Assembly (NCBI GenBank): GCA_910589415.1 | Contig: OU342632.1 | Coordinates: 45,869,341-45,933,340, forward strand | Reading direction: 5' to 3' | Origin: Malachius bipustulatus | Taxonomy: Eukaryota; Arthropoda; Insecta; Coleoptera; Melyridae | DNA length: 64,000 bases | In this document: one piece after another, positions 10,561 through 22,200 of the stretch | How the letters are laid out: each line of letters opens with the position of its first letter | Position numbering within the stretch: position 1 is the first letter of the stretch | Program-made: the position numbers and the translations under genes | The notes under the pieces: generated by a model | Told to the model about the DNA's origin: nothing | The model's database searches: none | The model's input: only the letters and a program-made list of their open reading frames with translations

Positions 10561-12789
10561 ATATTTTTGTATTATGTGTTTATCTTGTTTAGTGTTCGAC
10601 TTAATAAGTGAAAATGGTCTTTTGGGCAGTACACAAGGGTGTATATGAGCATTGAGCAGTAACAATAAGAACAGTGAAAACTAGAATACGAAATGCCGTT
10701 ATATTTTTCATTTCCCACCAACAAGTGACGGAATGGTTGCGTAAATGTTGAAAAATTTATCGGTGTGGAAAGTGCATGCGTGAAGGAGACATAGGCGTGC
10801 ATGTAAGTTTTTAAAAGGGTCAGATATAATAATATCTCTTTTTTAACTTAACTATCTAGGTAGACAGGACAAAATCGCTCCACTCCATCAGTAACTTTGG
10901 GCTTCAAGAATTATTGGCGCATTCTACCATGAAAGATTATGACTATGTCCCATGATTTTAAGAAAATTTTGTTTTTGGAGATATCAGAGATAATAATAAG
11001 GAACAAAAAATATATTTAAACCATCATGAAGTTTTATTTCCCAAATAATATTATTTCCGAAAAAAATGGAAAAAAATTGGGTGATAGATTATACACGTAG
11101 GAAACATAATGTATTTCATCAGTCGGATTCGCAGAAACGCTAATGGGTAGTAGCCAGTCCTGAAGCAATCAAAAGGCGCACAGCGGTTAAAGTTGGTCTG
11201 TTTTGCCGTGGTCCCTGGAGATTTGTTCCAAACGTAAACCGCAGTTGTAGACGAAACTTTCGGACCACAACAAAACAGCCCTGAACTATTCATGACGTTA
11301 ATTTTTCTTTAAACATTGGTCTGATCTGAAACCGAAATTTCTTATTTCTTACCACCAACCACCAGTTTGCAGTTTGTTTTGATGTTTTGCCTTATTTATT
11401 ATGGCACGTCGCACGTGTGCGGCGTGCACATGTGCAATGTAATCTCAAATCTGCCTTTCTTCTTCTTTAATCCGACAAGGCCTTCGCTTCGCACCCTTGT
11501 AAATTTAGCCAACTCCATTGTTATCGCTTTGGTTGGGTAATTCTAGATCTAGGCTCCAAGCTGCAAGGCAGGGGCAGAGACGGCAATACACTAGATAATA
11601 TACGTGCAGCTCTCTCCGCTTTTTACCTACATGTAATAAAAAGTGGGTAAAAAAAAGTTGTGTCATCTGTTGCCTCGATCGTTAACTACACAGAACCGTC
11701 TCACGGATGTATCATAATGCAAAATTCATAGACATAATGATAGATGACATGACGGCATGGGGGTACACGTCATCACGACGACGCGTGACGGTACTTTATG
11801 ATAGCGTATTTGATGTTTTTCTCTTGTTATTGCAAAAATGTCTGGTGGAAATATTTGTATAGTTACTTGTAAAAGTAATTAAAAAAAGGCTAAAAAGCTT
11901 CTGGCGGAAGCTTAATATTCTTCACGTTTATTCCTAAATATGGAAAAATCCGTCAGGAATGAGAAAGAAAATGTCAAAGATATGACAAAAATGAAATTAA
12001 AATAATAAGAAAATATATAGCAAGCATCTCAGATCTGATCACTATTTAAGATTTATAACAATGTACCTAAACTAATAAAAATACTAACCCCTGAAAACTA
12101 AAGAAACATGGTCAGCATTTGTGTAAAAATACAATGAAAAGAAACATTTTATTCAAGTTTTTCTACAGCAATTCTGTCTTTGTGTTTGTCTTTATCTAAG
12201 GATAACCCTACAGCTTCTGAAATATCTAAAAGAATGACCCAGGAGGAAAGTAAATTGTTAGTGGAAAGTTTAATAATCAATGGGAGCCCATCTCGCCTAT
12301 CAAGCTCCACTACTAAATACTGGAAAGTGTTTTAATTTGTGATCATTCAGATAGTTTATCATGTCTTGTGGAACAATATTTGATATCTTGAAAAGGTGCT
12401 TTGAAGAAGCTTACCAAATGAAAATAATTGGTACACTCAAAACAAAAAATCATCAGCCTTTTTAAATATCCATCAGCCATCACATATGACTTTTTAAACT
12501 TAATCGTACCATAAGAATTCTGTAATAAAAAACAACTATTAAAGAAAATAACTTTAAATATATTTACTCAGACAATCCAATTAATAATATAAGATAATTA
12601 TCAAGTCAAATCTATTATGTACAAATGCACAGATTAATTATTTTAACACTACAATAATTGATAATAATCTCAATAAAGTAAAAAAAAAAAATAGGAAGCC
12701 GGAAGTCGGGCTAGCACAAGTCAAGTTTTCAACATTAAATAAAGCATTAAAGATATATAAATAATTGAACTCCATAATAACAGACTTTT
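10561..12789. other. intergenic, no gene recognised; 3' flank of Rbf
   Basis: Lies between the 5' side of the TM2D3 gene and the stop codon of Rbf. It contains a few CpG-richer patches (11395-11440, 11740-11800) and short open frames without family resemblance. A minus-strand AATAAA at 12148-12153, 640 bp past the Rbf stop, is a candidate polyadenylation signal. Another AATAAA (12789-12794) overlaps the stop codon itself. Confidence 0.45.
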
Positions 12790-13283
12790 TTATTCAGATA
12801 CTTGACTCTTTCTTTCTTCAATAAGACTTTGGACTTTTCTATTTGCACTTGTGGTCAACCTTTTGGCTGGTAAGTCACCGCTCGGATCCACTAACAGACG
12901 CTTCCCGCTCACAAAGTGATTCTTCACTGCAGTATTGATGTCTTTGAGAACCTGAAATGACAAATGAGAAATCAATTCAGCAAATAACAAGAATTAGAGT
13001 AGGCTGTTGTAAAATTAAAATTCCAATACTGAACCTAAAAAGAGATGCCTTATTAAAAAGAGAGGTTACTTGCCTACTTTTTCGGATTTTATACATAAAA
13101 ATATGTTGCAGTGTCACAAAACAAAAAGAGTCTTACCTTAGAAGGGCTACGGCTGAAGCAATAGTGCAAGCCGTTTTCTGTGTTGCGATTGGCGCTGCCG
13201 GGACTCTCCAGAGGTTTCACAAATACGTTTCTGGCGATTTCACGACTCGGGGAGGCAAAGAACGGCATAGGTCGAGGTCCAAG
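12790..13283 (-). CDS. Rbf: Rbf exons 15-16: C-terminal domain
   Basis: Exon 15 (13137-13283) and exon 16 (12790-12951) are split by a 185 bp intron. They encode MPFFASPSREIARNV, then HYCFSRSPSK and VLKDINTAV, matching the p107/p130 C-terminal block (FYYFSNSPSK...REIN) that helps bind E2F/DP. The last 30 residues are basic (PAKRL, RKVQ) and may include a nuclear localisation signal. The stop is TAA at 12790-12792. An 8.2 kb intron holding a LINE separates exon 15 from exon 14. Confidence 0.92.
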
Positions 13284-16200
13284 CTAGAGATATCAAACAA
13301 ATTTAGTTATTAAAATTAAAATATTAAGTTTTTATGTGTCATTGTAATGATGTGAGTGTACCCCAGCTCGTTATTGGAAACTTAAAAGTGAATGTACATT
13401 TTACTAATTGGGAACTTTCAGAATTTTTTTTTTTTTTTATTTAATAAATCCGCATCAACCATTTAGGTTATTAGCGGTCCCAATGTTATTACATTACATT
13501 TGCTTAATATTATTAATTAGAGGCATTATTGATATAATCAAGCGCGTATGTTGACACTAAATCTTGTTAGCTAGCCCAGTTATCTCTAGGAAGTTTAGGA
13601 CATTGGTGATGTTCTTTGGGTCAAGTACGTCCTTTATATTGTGGGGGAGGTTGAGATCTCTTCTTTCTCTGTTAAATTTGTGACAGTCCAGGAAAAGGTG
13701 TTCTACTGTAATCGCTGTTAGACATGTGTCACAAATAGGTGGTTCTCATCTTTTGAGGAGGTGTTCGTGGGTGATTTTGGTGTGTCCTATTCGTAGTCTA
13801 TTTGTAATGACCTGTGCTTTTCTGGTTTTAGGTTTCGGTAGAACTCTGCGGATATCTTGTTGGATTGACAGAAGTTTCTTGTGGGTTCGTTGCCATTCTC
13901 TGTTGTGGAGGTCGATAATTTTTTGCTTAAGGTGGTTTCTGATATCTGTGTGGATATGGATTGGGTTGGTTTGGTCTTCTAATAGCGCTGCTTCCCGGGC
14001 AGCTTCATCGGCCTGTTCATTACCTGATATGCCAGTGTGTGAGGGTACGTAGATGAACGTGGGGTGGTTTATTTTTACGGGGTGAAGATGAATTTCTTTG
14101 TGTATCATTTGGACTATTGGATTTTGTGGATATAAGTTCTGACAGGCAATGATGGCACTTAATGAATCGCTGGCAATTACGTATTTTTGGTGAGGGTGGA
14201 TACTGGTAAATTTAATTGCCTGGAGTATGGAATACATTTCTGCCGTGAAGATGCTACAGTTGTTGAGGTGGTATAGTTTGGGGCCTTCCGGTGAGACAAA
14301 TGCTGATCCAACTCGGTGTTCTATTTTAGATGCGTCGGTATAGATGAACTGACACTCGGCATACTTCTCGCACATTTTATTAAATTCTGCTTTTATTATA
14401 GAAGGGTGGGTGGAAGATTTGTTATATTTGGAAAGTAGCAAATCAGTCTTAATGGGTTGAGACTTCCAGGGGAGAAAGTCATACTTGAGAGGAGAAATAT
14501 TTGGGAGTTTGTAGTCGATTTCTTGGAGGATTCGATTTAATCTTTCGTAGAAGGGTACTTGATTATGGGATAGGTTTGCATATAATGTTTGGAAGCGGAG
14601 AGCAAATGTATTATTGTATGTAGGTTTTTGGGGTGTCGTGGCGACTGAGGTAGCATAGTTGAGGGCCAGTTGTTTACTTCTTAGTAGCGGTGATAATTCG
14701 TTGGCAAGGGCGTATAAACTTTCAGTTGGGCTGGTACGGTAAGCACCGAGAGCTATACGGAGAGCAGTGTTGTGGATAGTTTTGATGTGTTTTAATAGCC
14801 TCTTGCTGGCGGTAGAGTACACAAGGAGACCGTAGTCGGTCTTGGACCTGATTAGTGTTCTATACAGGCTTAACAGAACAGAGGTATCTGCTCCCCATTG
14901 GTTGCTAGCTACACATCTCATGAGACAGAGGGACTTGTTACATGATGTTTTTATGTGTTCGATGTGGTTCTTCCAAGTAAGTCTATGATCAAAGTGGATT
15001 CCCAGGTATTTGATGGATTTGTTAAATTGCAATGATTTCCCATAGAGATATATCTCAGGTATTATAGGGGATTTTTTCTTTGTAAATAAAATACATTGCG
15101 TTTTTTCAGCTGAGAATGTATATCCTGTAGATTTTGACCAGATTTGGAGGTTGCTGATTGCGTTCTGGATAAGATCTTTCAGATGGTCCCGGTTCTTCCC
15201 GACTGCATATATCACAAGGTCATCTGCGTACATTATTGTTCTTATCGGACAGGTGATGTGTTCGAAGATATCGTTTATGGCAATCAGGAATAGCGTTACG
15301 CTAATGGTAGATCCTTGAGGAATTCCTGTTTCTAACTCATGTTTTGCTGATATAGTTGCGTTGGCTTTCACCCTGAATGATCGGTCACAAAGAAAGTTGT
15401 TAATATAATTCCAGATATTACCATTAAGCTTCCATTCACGAAGTTTCTTCAATATTAAGTATCGCCAAGTTCGGTCATAGGCTTTCTGTATATCAAAGAA
15501 TATTGCAAGTACATCCTGCTTGTTTGCGAAAGCCTGATGAATGTCTGACTCGAGCATAACCATGCAGTCGGTGGTGGAGTGATTTTTTCTAAATCCGAAT
15601 TGTGCTTTATTGAGCATGCCACCAGACTCTAGGACATGCATTAAGCGTCTGTTAATGATTTTTTCCAATTATTTCCCCATAGCGCATGTGAGTGATATGG
15701 GGCGATATGATGAGGCCTTATTTTTTGCTTTGTTGGGTTTCAAGATTGGTAAAATTAGAGATTCGGACCACTGAATTGGAAATTGGTTACTCATATCGTT
15801 GAATAAATTGAGTAGGTAAGTTTTACCAGTTTCAGGCAGATGTTGTATAAATATATAGGGTATCTGGTCAGAACCAGGGGCAGACTTTGTGCACGTTGCT
15901 AGAGTATCTTCTAGTTCTCTTTGTGTTATTGTGTGGTTAATGGGATTTTGTTCATTGTCTGGGATTTCTGTGTTGAGTGCGGATTCCAGTTGGTTTTTCA
16001 CTGTTAAGAAGTCATCGTCGTAGTTGGAATTACTTGACGCTTGATGAAATTGTGTTGCAAGGGTTTCTGCAATTTCTTCGTTGCTAGTGGCAATATGGTT
16101 TCCTGCTTGCAAGGAGGTGATTCTTCTCTGTGTTCCGGTGCCCTTTATCCTTCTTACTTTGTCCCAAACTTCAGTAAGTGGTGTTTCAGAGTTTATACTG

Positions 16201-19200
16201 GATACATAAAGTCTATTTTTTATTTAGATGGACTTGTCAAACAGCTGTTAAGTTGGTACCCTGTGCAATCTTTAAACAGTAATTTTCATATTGTCGGAGG
16301 GTAGCCTGTTTTCTTGACCTTGGCAAAAAATTTACGTTGTGACTAAAGTAACGGCAACATTCCCCGATTCGTGTATAGGCTATGACGTCACCTGCAAAAC
16401 ATGTTTTCTTGTTGTAAGTTGCTCAGTTATAAAACGCAAGTTAAAAACTTCAAATTACTTTATTTTCTTCGAAAATAGTCCTTTTTTAGAAGTTATTCGT
16501 TTTTTGAGGATAAATTTAACTGTTGCTTGGATTGGCTATAATAATCTAATGATGTTTTGCGAAAACTAGGTCTGGGTCCTCAGTCGGCACTCTAGTCACA
16601 GCGAAACGCCAGAAACTTGAAAAGTTGAAGTTGTCAAATTGACAAACCAAATTATCAAATTAAAAATTATTAAAATGCTCAGGCAGGTAATTTATTTCAA
16701 AAGAAAGAAAAGAACGAATCATCAAATGCTATAAACATTAGCGATTGAAAAGTGTTTCTCCAGATTAAGCAAAAATACAGTTTAATCAGATTCCTTGAAA
16801 TATTCCTTGAGAAATTCTTAAAAAATGATTTAAATAATGTAAGTACCTCTATTTGTCAAGAATAGATCTTCTATTTTCAACATTTTTACATAAAACTAAG
16901 AAGGAATCGGTCTAATATCTTACATATATAAGATTTATAAGAGTAAATAGCTAGGTGCTTACACTTACAAGTCTCTAAAATTTTCCAATTTATTACCTCT
17001 AGAAATTGCGTTTATAATTTTTCTAATTTTAAATTTCGAAATAAAATGACATTTCAACTAATCGACATAACCTAAATTAATTTAGTAACCATTCTAGTGA
17101 CTATTTTGGTAACAACTATCACCATAACCAACCTAATCAGTCTTGTTGCCAATCGTTCCCCTAGAATTTTGACTTGGTGGAATCCATCTAAATAAAAAAT
17201 AAAGTATAGTTTTCCCAAGATTCTTTTTTACTCATTCTAATTGTATATCTAGTTACCGCCCTTAATCTATTGTATTCGATGCGATTTTCAAGTGTGTTAT
17301 GTTTCTTGAGTCTGTTGAAGGCTGCTTTACTTTCCCTTAAAGTTGTCTTGTACCGGTTATTCCACCATGGGACGGATTTTGATGATTTCGGATGGGTTTT
17401 GCCTATGTGTTCAGTTGCTGCTAATACAATTACAGATTCTAGATGTTTTAGGGCCGAATTAACATTGTCGTAGTCGGAGAAATTATTCAAATTTCTGGAA
17501 ATAAAGTCTGAGAATTCAGTCCAGTTTGCGCAGGATATTCTCCATTTGGGAGGTATAGTTTCTGATGAGTTTGTTGATCCGCCTATATAGTTGAGTTTAA
17601 TGGGGAGGTGGTCACTGTTGTATAAATATTCGTAAGGCTGCCATTGTGTTATGTACGAAGCGATTGATGCGCTGCATATAGACAAATCTATGGCTGAGAA
17701 TTCACCTGTCGAGGGGTTGTATCGAGTCCCAGCTCCTGAATTAAGAAGGACGAGGTTGTTGTTGTTAATAAAAGTTTCAATTTGTTTTCCTCTTTTATCT
17801 GTGTTTTGAGAGCCCCAGAGTAAGTTGTGGGCATTAGGATCAGTTAGAATGATACACGGGTGTGGTATTTGGTCAAGGATTGCTTGAAGTCCGTCATTAG
17901 TGAGGGTTTGATTGTTTGCACTATATACGTTGATAATGGCAATTTTTTGTGGGAGATTGGTTATCACGCATATAACTTCATAGTCAGAGTTTATCGGGAG
18001 CTCCTCAGATTGGTAGTCGATGCTTATGTAAGTGGCGACGCCACCGCTGGCTTTTGGTGCGTTTGTCCTGTTTTGTTTGTATCCTATATAGTTCCGAAGA
18101 TTGTGGCAATGGTCATTTTTAAAATGCGTTTCTTGTAAGCATATGATTCCCGTGCGGTTGAGTACCCATCGGGCGCGTCCCCAGGTGGCGGATAGGGGGA
18201 AGGCCTTACAATGATCGTAAGTGAGTAAGGTTAGCAGTGGTGATAAAGCTCGTCGGAGGTAAAATTCTAGACTGGTAGCTCAAAACCCTGCCGCGGACCA
18301 CCTCCCCTAACCTGGTTGTCGTGTCGTGACTAAAGGTCTGCACTAGGGGAAACGGCGCCAGAGATGTCCGACTGTGGACTATCTGATATACCGTATCATC
18401 TGTTGTCGTGGTCACGTTCCGCGCACAGAGAGATGCGGGGGTCTCGGCTTAATCGCCGGAACCAAGAGGAGACAACCTCACTAAAAAAAACCTAAATCCT
18501 AAGGCGGGGGTCCAGGCTGATGGGATGCGTGACTGGATAGAAGACCAGCCCTACTGGATTCAACCTTGGGGCACCAGGGGGCACCCCACTGTATCAATCC
18601 CCTCACCTTTGCATGCGGGGCTCTGCATAGGTGGAACACCCTTCCCTAGCTACTCGTGGGATCAACCATGGTAAGAAATAAAAAACCAAGAAATTGCGGG
18701 ACATCACCGCAAAACAGACTGCTGACCGAGCGGGGCTTGTCACCCGTCAAGACAGTCAGCAATCTAAACAATCCTTCTGCTCGAGACCACCTCGAACGCA
18801 AGAAGAATGCCCACTCATTGGCAAGAAAAGGAGCATCGACACCCTTCATAGGACCAGAACCATTCTGTGGCTTCGAAGATACTTTCTTCAAGCAGAATTC
18901 CAAAAGGAAGAAGAAAACTGAGAGAAACTCATTGGAGGAACCTCTCGGGGTTGAGACAATCCAAAGAATTTCTCGGGAATTTTAACCGAGAGAATTAACA
19001 GAACACTGACGGGATTCCTAACGAGACATTGCAAGCTCAAGGAACACCTGAGGAAGCTAGGCATAGAAGAAAATGGCGTCTGCAGATTCTGCGGGAAAGG
19101 AGACCACGTCACCTGCTGCTCAACTGCGATACGATAGAACTCAAAAGAAGTAATATTCTGGGCCATCACCAGCTAGAGGCAGGGAACTTACCCGACCTTG

Positions 19201-22200
19201 ATCCTCTCAAAATCCTGAGGTTTCTAAAGGAAACGGACTTGGAGAGGGTGCTTCACTAAAGGGATTCCACACCAGGCGAAGCACAGTAGAGGGTACACAG
19301 TAATTTAATAGATCTTTTAGGTCGCAGTAACTTAATCACCCTCAAAAATACAAATACAAATACAAGCATATGATTGCAGGATTGTCTTGGGCAATTAGAT
19401 GTTGTAGTTCCGGTAAGTGATTATAAAATCCATTTATATTCCACTGGAGAAAAAGCATTATAGATAAATATTAAAAAGAAAAGGTTGTTAATCTTTTAAT
19501 AGGAAGTCACTGATGAGGCGTCAGTGTCCTCAGCGTCCTCAGTTTCATCGTTGTTTATCTTCCTTTTAATTTTTTCGTAATTCTAGTACAGCGATTTTTT
19601 ATGGATCTATGTGAGAGATAAGGGTATATAGCTGTCAGACTGTTAAGGAGTTCAACAATATCGTCGGTGTATGTTCTGGCAAGGCTCAGTGGATCTGGAT
19701 TGCCATTGGCGTTGTCTAGGAAGTCAGATAAGGTTTCAAATGGAATAACGGGATTTGTTTTTAAGTAGGGGGTCTTGGCCGGTGTAATAATTTCTATTGT
19801 TGTTGGGGCGGTTTTGTTAGATGTGTCAGTTCGGGAAATTTTCGTGGGCCTTTTCAATGGATTAGGTATCAAGAATATGGGGTCCCTGGGTTTTTCTGTA
19901 TCCCTAGTATCAGCTTGGGAAATTGCCAAATTTTCGGTGGAAGTAGATTCGATGGTGGTAGAGGTTCTTTTTGTAGGCCTGCTAGGTATAAAAGAATTAT
20001 GTTGAGGAGGCGTAATACCTATGCTACCCGAAAAATCTTCAGTTGTCTCCTCTGTAGGTTGAATACTTTGGAAGTTATTGGAAATTTGTGTTTGTGGTAG
20101 CAATATATCGTCTTGTTGTTGTTTGGGACAGTGCTTGGTTATATGCCCACTTTCCTTGCAAAGAAAGCACCTAATTTCGTGAAAAGTGATAAATATTCTA
20201 TATGTCGTTTCTTCGTAATCGATAATTATTGAGGAGGGCAGTTGGGGATCTTCATCAGGCTGTATGAAGAATTGTCTGCGGAAGCTCATGATGTGGCTAT
20301 ATTCTTCTGAGATAAATGTGGTCCTCAAGAATGAAATTGGTGAAACCAGTTTAGTTCCTATGTCGGTTAGGGCTCTTTCGATTATGTTGTGTGGTATACA
20401 TGGACTTACATTTGATAATATGATTCGCTTTGCTGGTGTAACTAGACGACGGACATTTAGATGTTGATCATCGATCGTGATTTTCCCATGTTTTTCAACT
20501 ATCTCCTCTTTTGTGGAGAGATAAATGCATATCCTATTATTCGATATACGGGAAGCAAATAATATGTTACGAGGGTTAACGATTTTTCCTACAGCAACAA
20601 TATATTCAGGAAGTTTAATTTCTTCAATTACGTTGATTATGATGGCTTGCTCCCTTTTGGGGAAATTAGTGACTGGTTGCTTTCGTATTATTTTAGCGTA
20701 GGTGTTTTCAAGTGGTTGATTTGTTTGGGATGATGTGGGGTTATGGGAGCTACTCATTTTGCTTATTGAATGACCCCTGTAGTCAGGGGTATTCTTAATT
20801 GGGTAAATTTAATGTAAGTTTTATTATAATATTATGTTATTAATTTAAATTTTATTTTTAATTTTATCATATTGTTAGAGAAGCAATAAAATGCAAAAGA
20901 TAAGGCTATCCGGGCTATCAAGGCAGTGTGATAAGTCCTTGATAGTAACAGAAGAATTCACTTGTAAGGTGAAATTATTTGAGAAAATAATATGGGATTT
21001 TAGGCTTGTATAAAAGGGTGCCAGATAGGAAACTCACCCACCCTTAAGGCACAGGTATCACTTTGATTTATGAAGGTTTAACTTTTATATTTTGCACCGA
21101 TTTCACGATTTTCGCTTCAGAATACACGATTTCCTGATTGTTAAGGAACTGTCGACATCCTCAACACAACATCACTCGCGAATTCCCGAAGCACGAATGT
21201 GCTTTCAGAAATATTTAATACCTAATTCAGAAATAAGATCATCAAATAATAAGGTATTGCAAAAAAATACAAAATTTTGTAATATATCCAAGTGGTAATT
21301 AATTAGACTCTTCTTAGCAAAAAAGTTCAGTTTGATATTGCCAGAAAATATCAAATAATATCTTCTAGAAGCGATGTGACTTTAAAATGTCTTGCTTTCT
21401 GAATCCCTCTGTTATTTTTAACCCTTCAGTGTAAATTTGCCTGTAAGTTAATAAATGAATTCAAGTACCTGATTTTTATAAAAACGCAAGGCCCATTTTT
21501 GCATGTCCAAAATATACACTTTGTTGTAAAAGTCTATTATATCACTCCTGACTTCTTCTATGCAAACAGTCTGACCATCTGAAACATGAAGACAACGATC
21601 ATTATAATCTCTACAAAAAGAAATAAAACTTAAGAAGTCACCTTTCTCAACAAACTCTTTTCGCTTCACCAGCACATTTCGATATATGAATGGTTTTGCT
21701 TGTGGCTGCAGACGGTAACACTTCATGATGTCGTCACTGAATTTGATGTCCCCTTTACAGGTGTATTTACAGACGACGTAAACTGCACACATGATCAACT
21801 GGTCAAGGTGTCTGTCCTTCATAAAATCGGTATTTGTAATTGAATCCTCGAAAAGAGTCCATATCTTCTGAATCATCGAATCAGTGGCTGCTCCTTTGAA
21901 TGCTAATTTTGTGCAGAGGTGATCCAGACGCACCCATGCTAAATTATAGAACTGAAAAAATGTCTGTATTTAGAGAGATATTTATAATTATGTATTTTAA
22001 AGAGCGATATATTTATATTAATAATTACAGGCATTGACTACTTGAACGAATATAAATTTTAAATTATTCAACTCTTCTGATTATTAAAATTAGAGGTGTG
22101 TGAAGCTTCGAAGTTTTGAACTGAACTCAAACCAAAGCTTTTGGTTCAAATTCCAATCAGTTCGAATTCAACCCGAACCCATTTGAAGTACATAATTGCA

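Larger units (their letters stand above)
13557..19458 (-). pseudogene. LINE ORF2: endonuclease, reverse transcriptase, RNase H (inactivated)
   Basis: Starts ATG at 19458 (MLFLQWNINGFYNHLPEL, AP-endonuclease opening). It is interrupted after ...NPAIICL by the insertion at 18149-19363 and resumes at about 18147 with LQETHFKND. The endonuclease shows the SDHLPI motif near 17620-17600. A second insertion (16216-17199) splits the endonuclease-RT linker. RT follows from about 16200, with SLTCAMGK, QGSTIS and the catalytic YADD near 15220. RNase H has its D-E-D set in IYTDASK, FTAEMYS and IASDSL. There is an in-frame TAA at 15669-15671 and an in-frame TGA at about 13746-13748; the reading frame otherwise runs to TAG at 13557-13559. 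The element cannot make its own polymerase. Confidence 0.9.
13425..21115 (-). mobile_element. RNase H-bearing non-LTR retrotransposon (I/Nimb-like), in Rbf intron 14
   Basis: Full-length-looking LINE in the same orientation as Rbf. The 3' end is a 14-base A tract on the minus strand (poly-T at 13425). The 8 bp ttcagaat occurs at both ends (13417-13424 and 21116-21123), a plausible target duplication. Order on the minus strand: about 360 bp 5' region, ORF1 (gag with one CCHC knuckle), a 97 bp spacer, then ORF2 with endonuclease, RT and RNase H. Two later insertions (18149-19363 and 16216-17199) and two in-frame stops inactivate ORF2. Without the insertions the element is about 5.5 kb. The clade call (I/Nimb/Ingi-like) rests on gag style and the presence of RNase H and is tentative. 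Confidence 0.88.

Noticed and set aside
11051..11293. 80-codon minus-strand frame between TM2D3 and Rbf
   Set aside because: No family resemblance; the region is otherwise non-coding.
13726..14052. Plus-strand frames across the LINE (also at 17270, 17860, 19775)
   Set aside because: They are antisense to clearly coding LINE ORFs.
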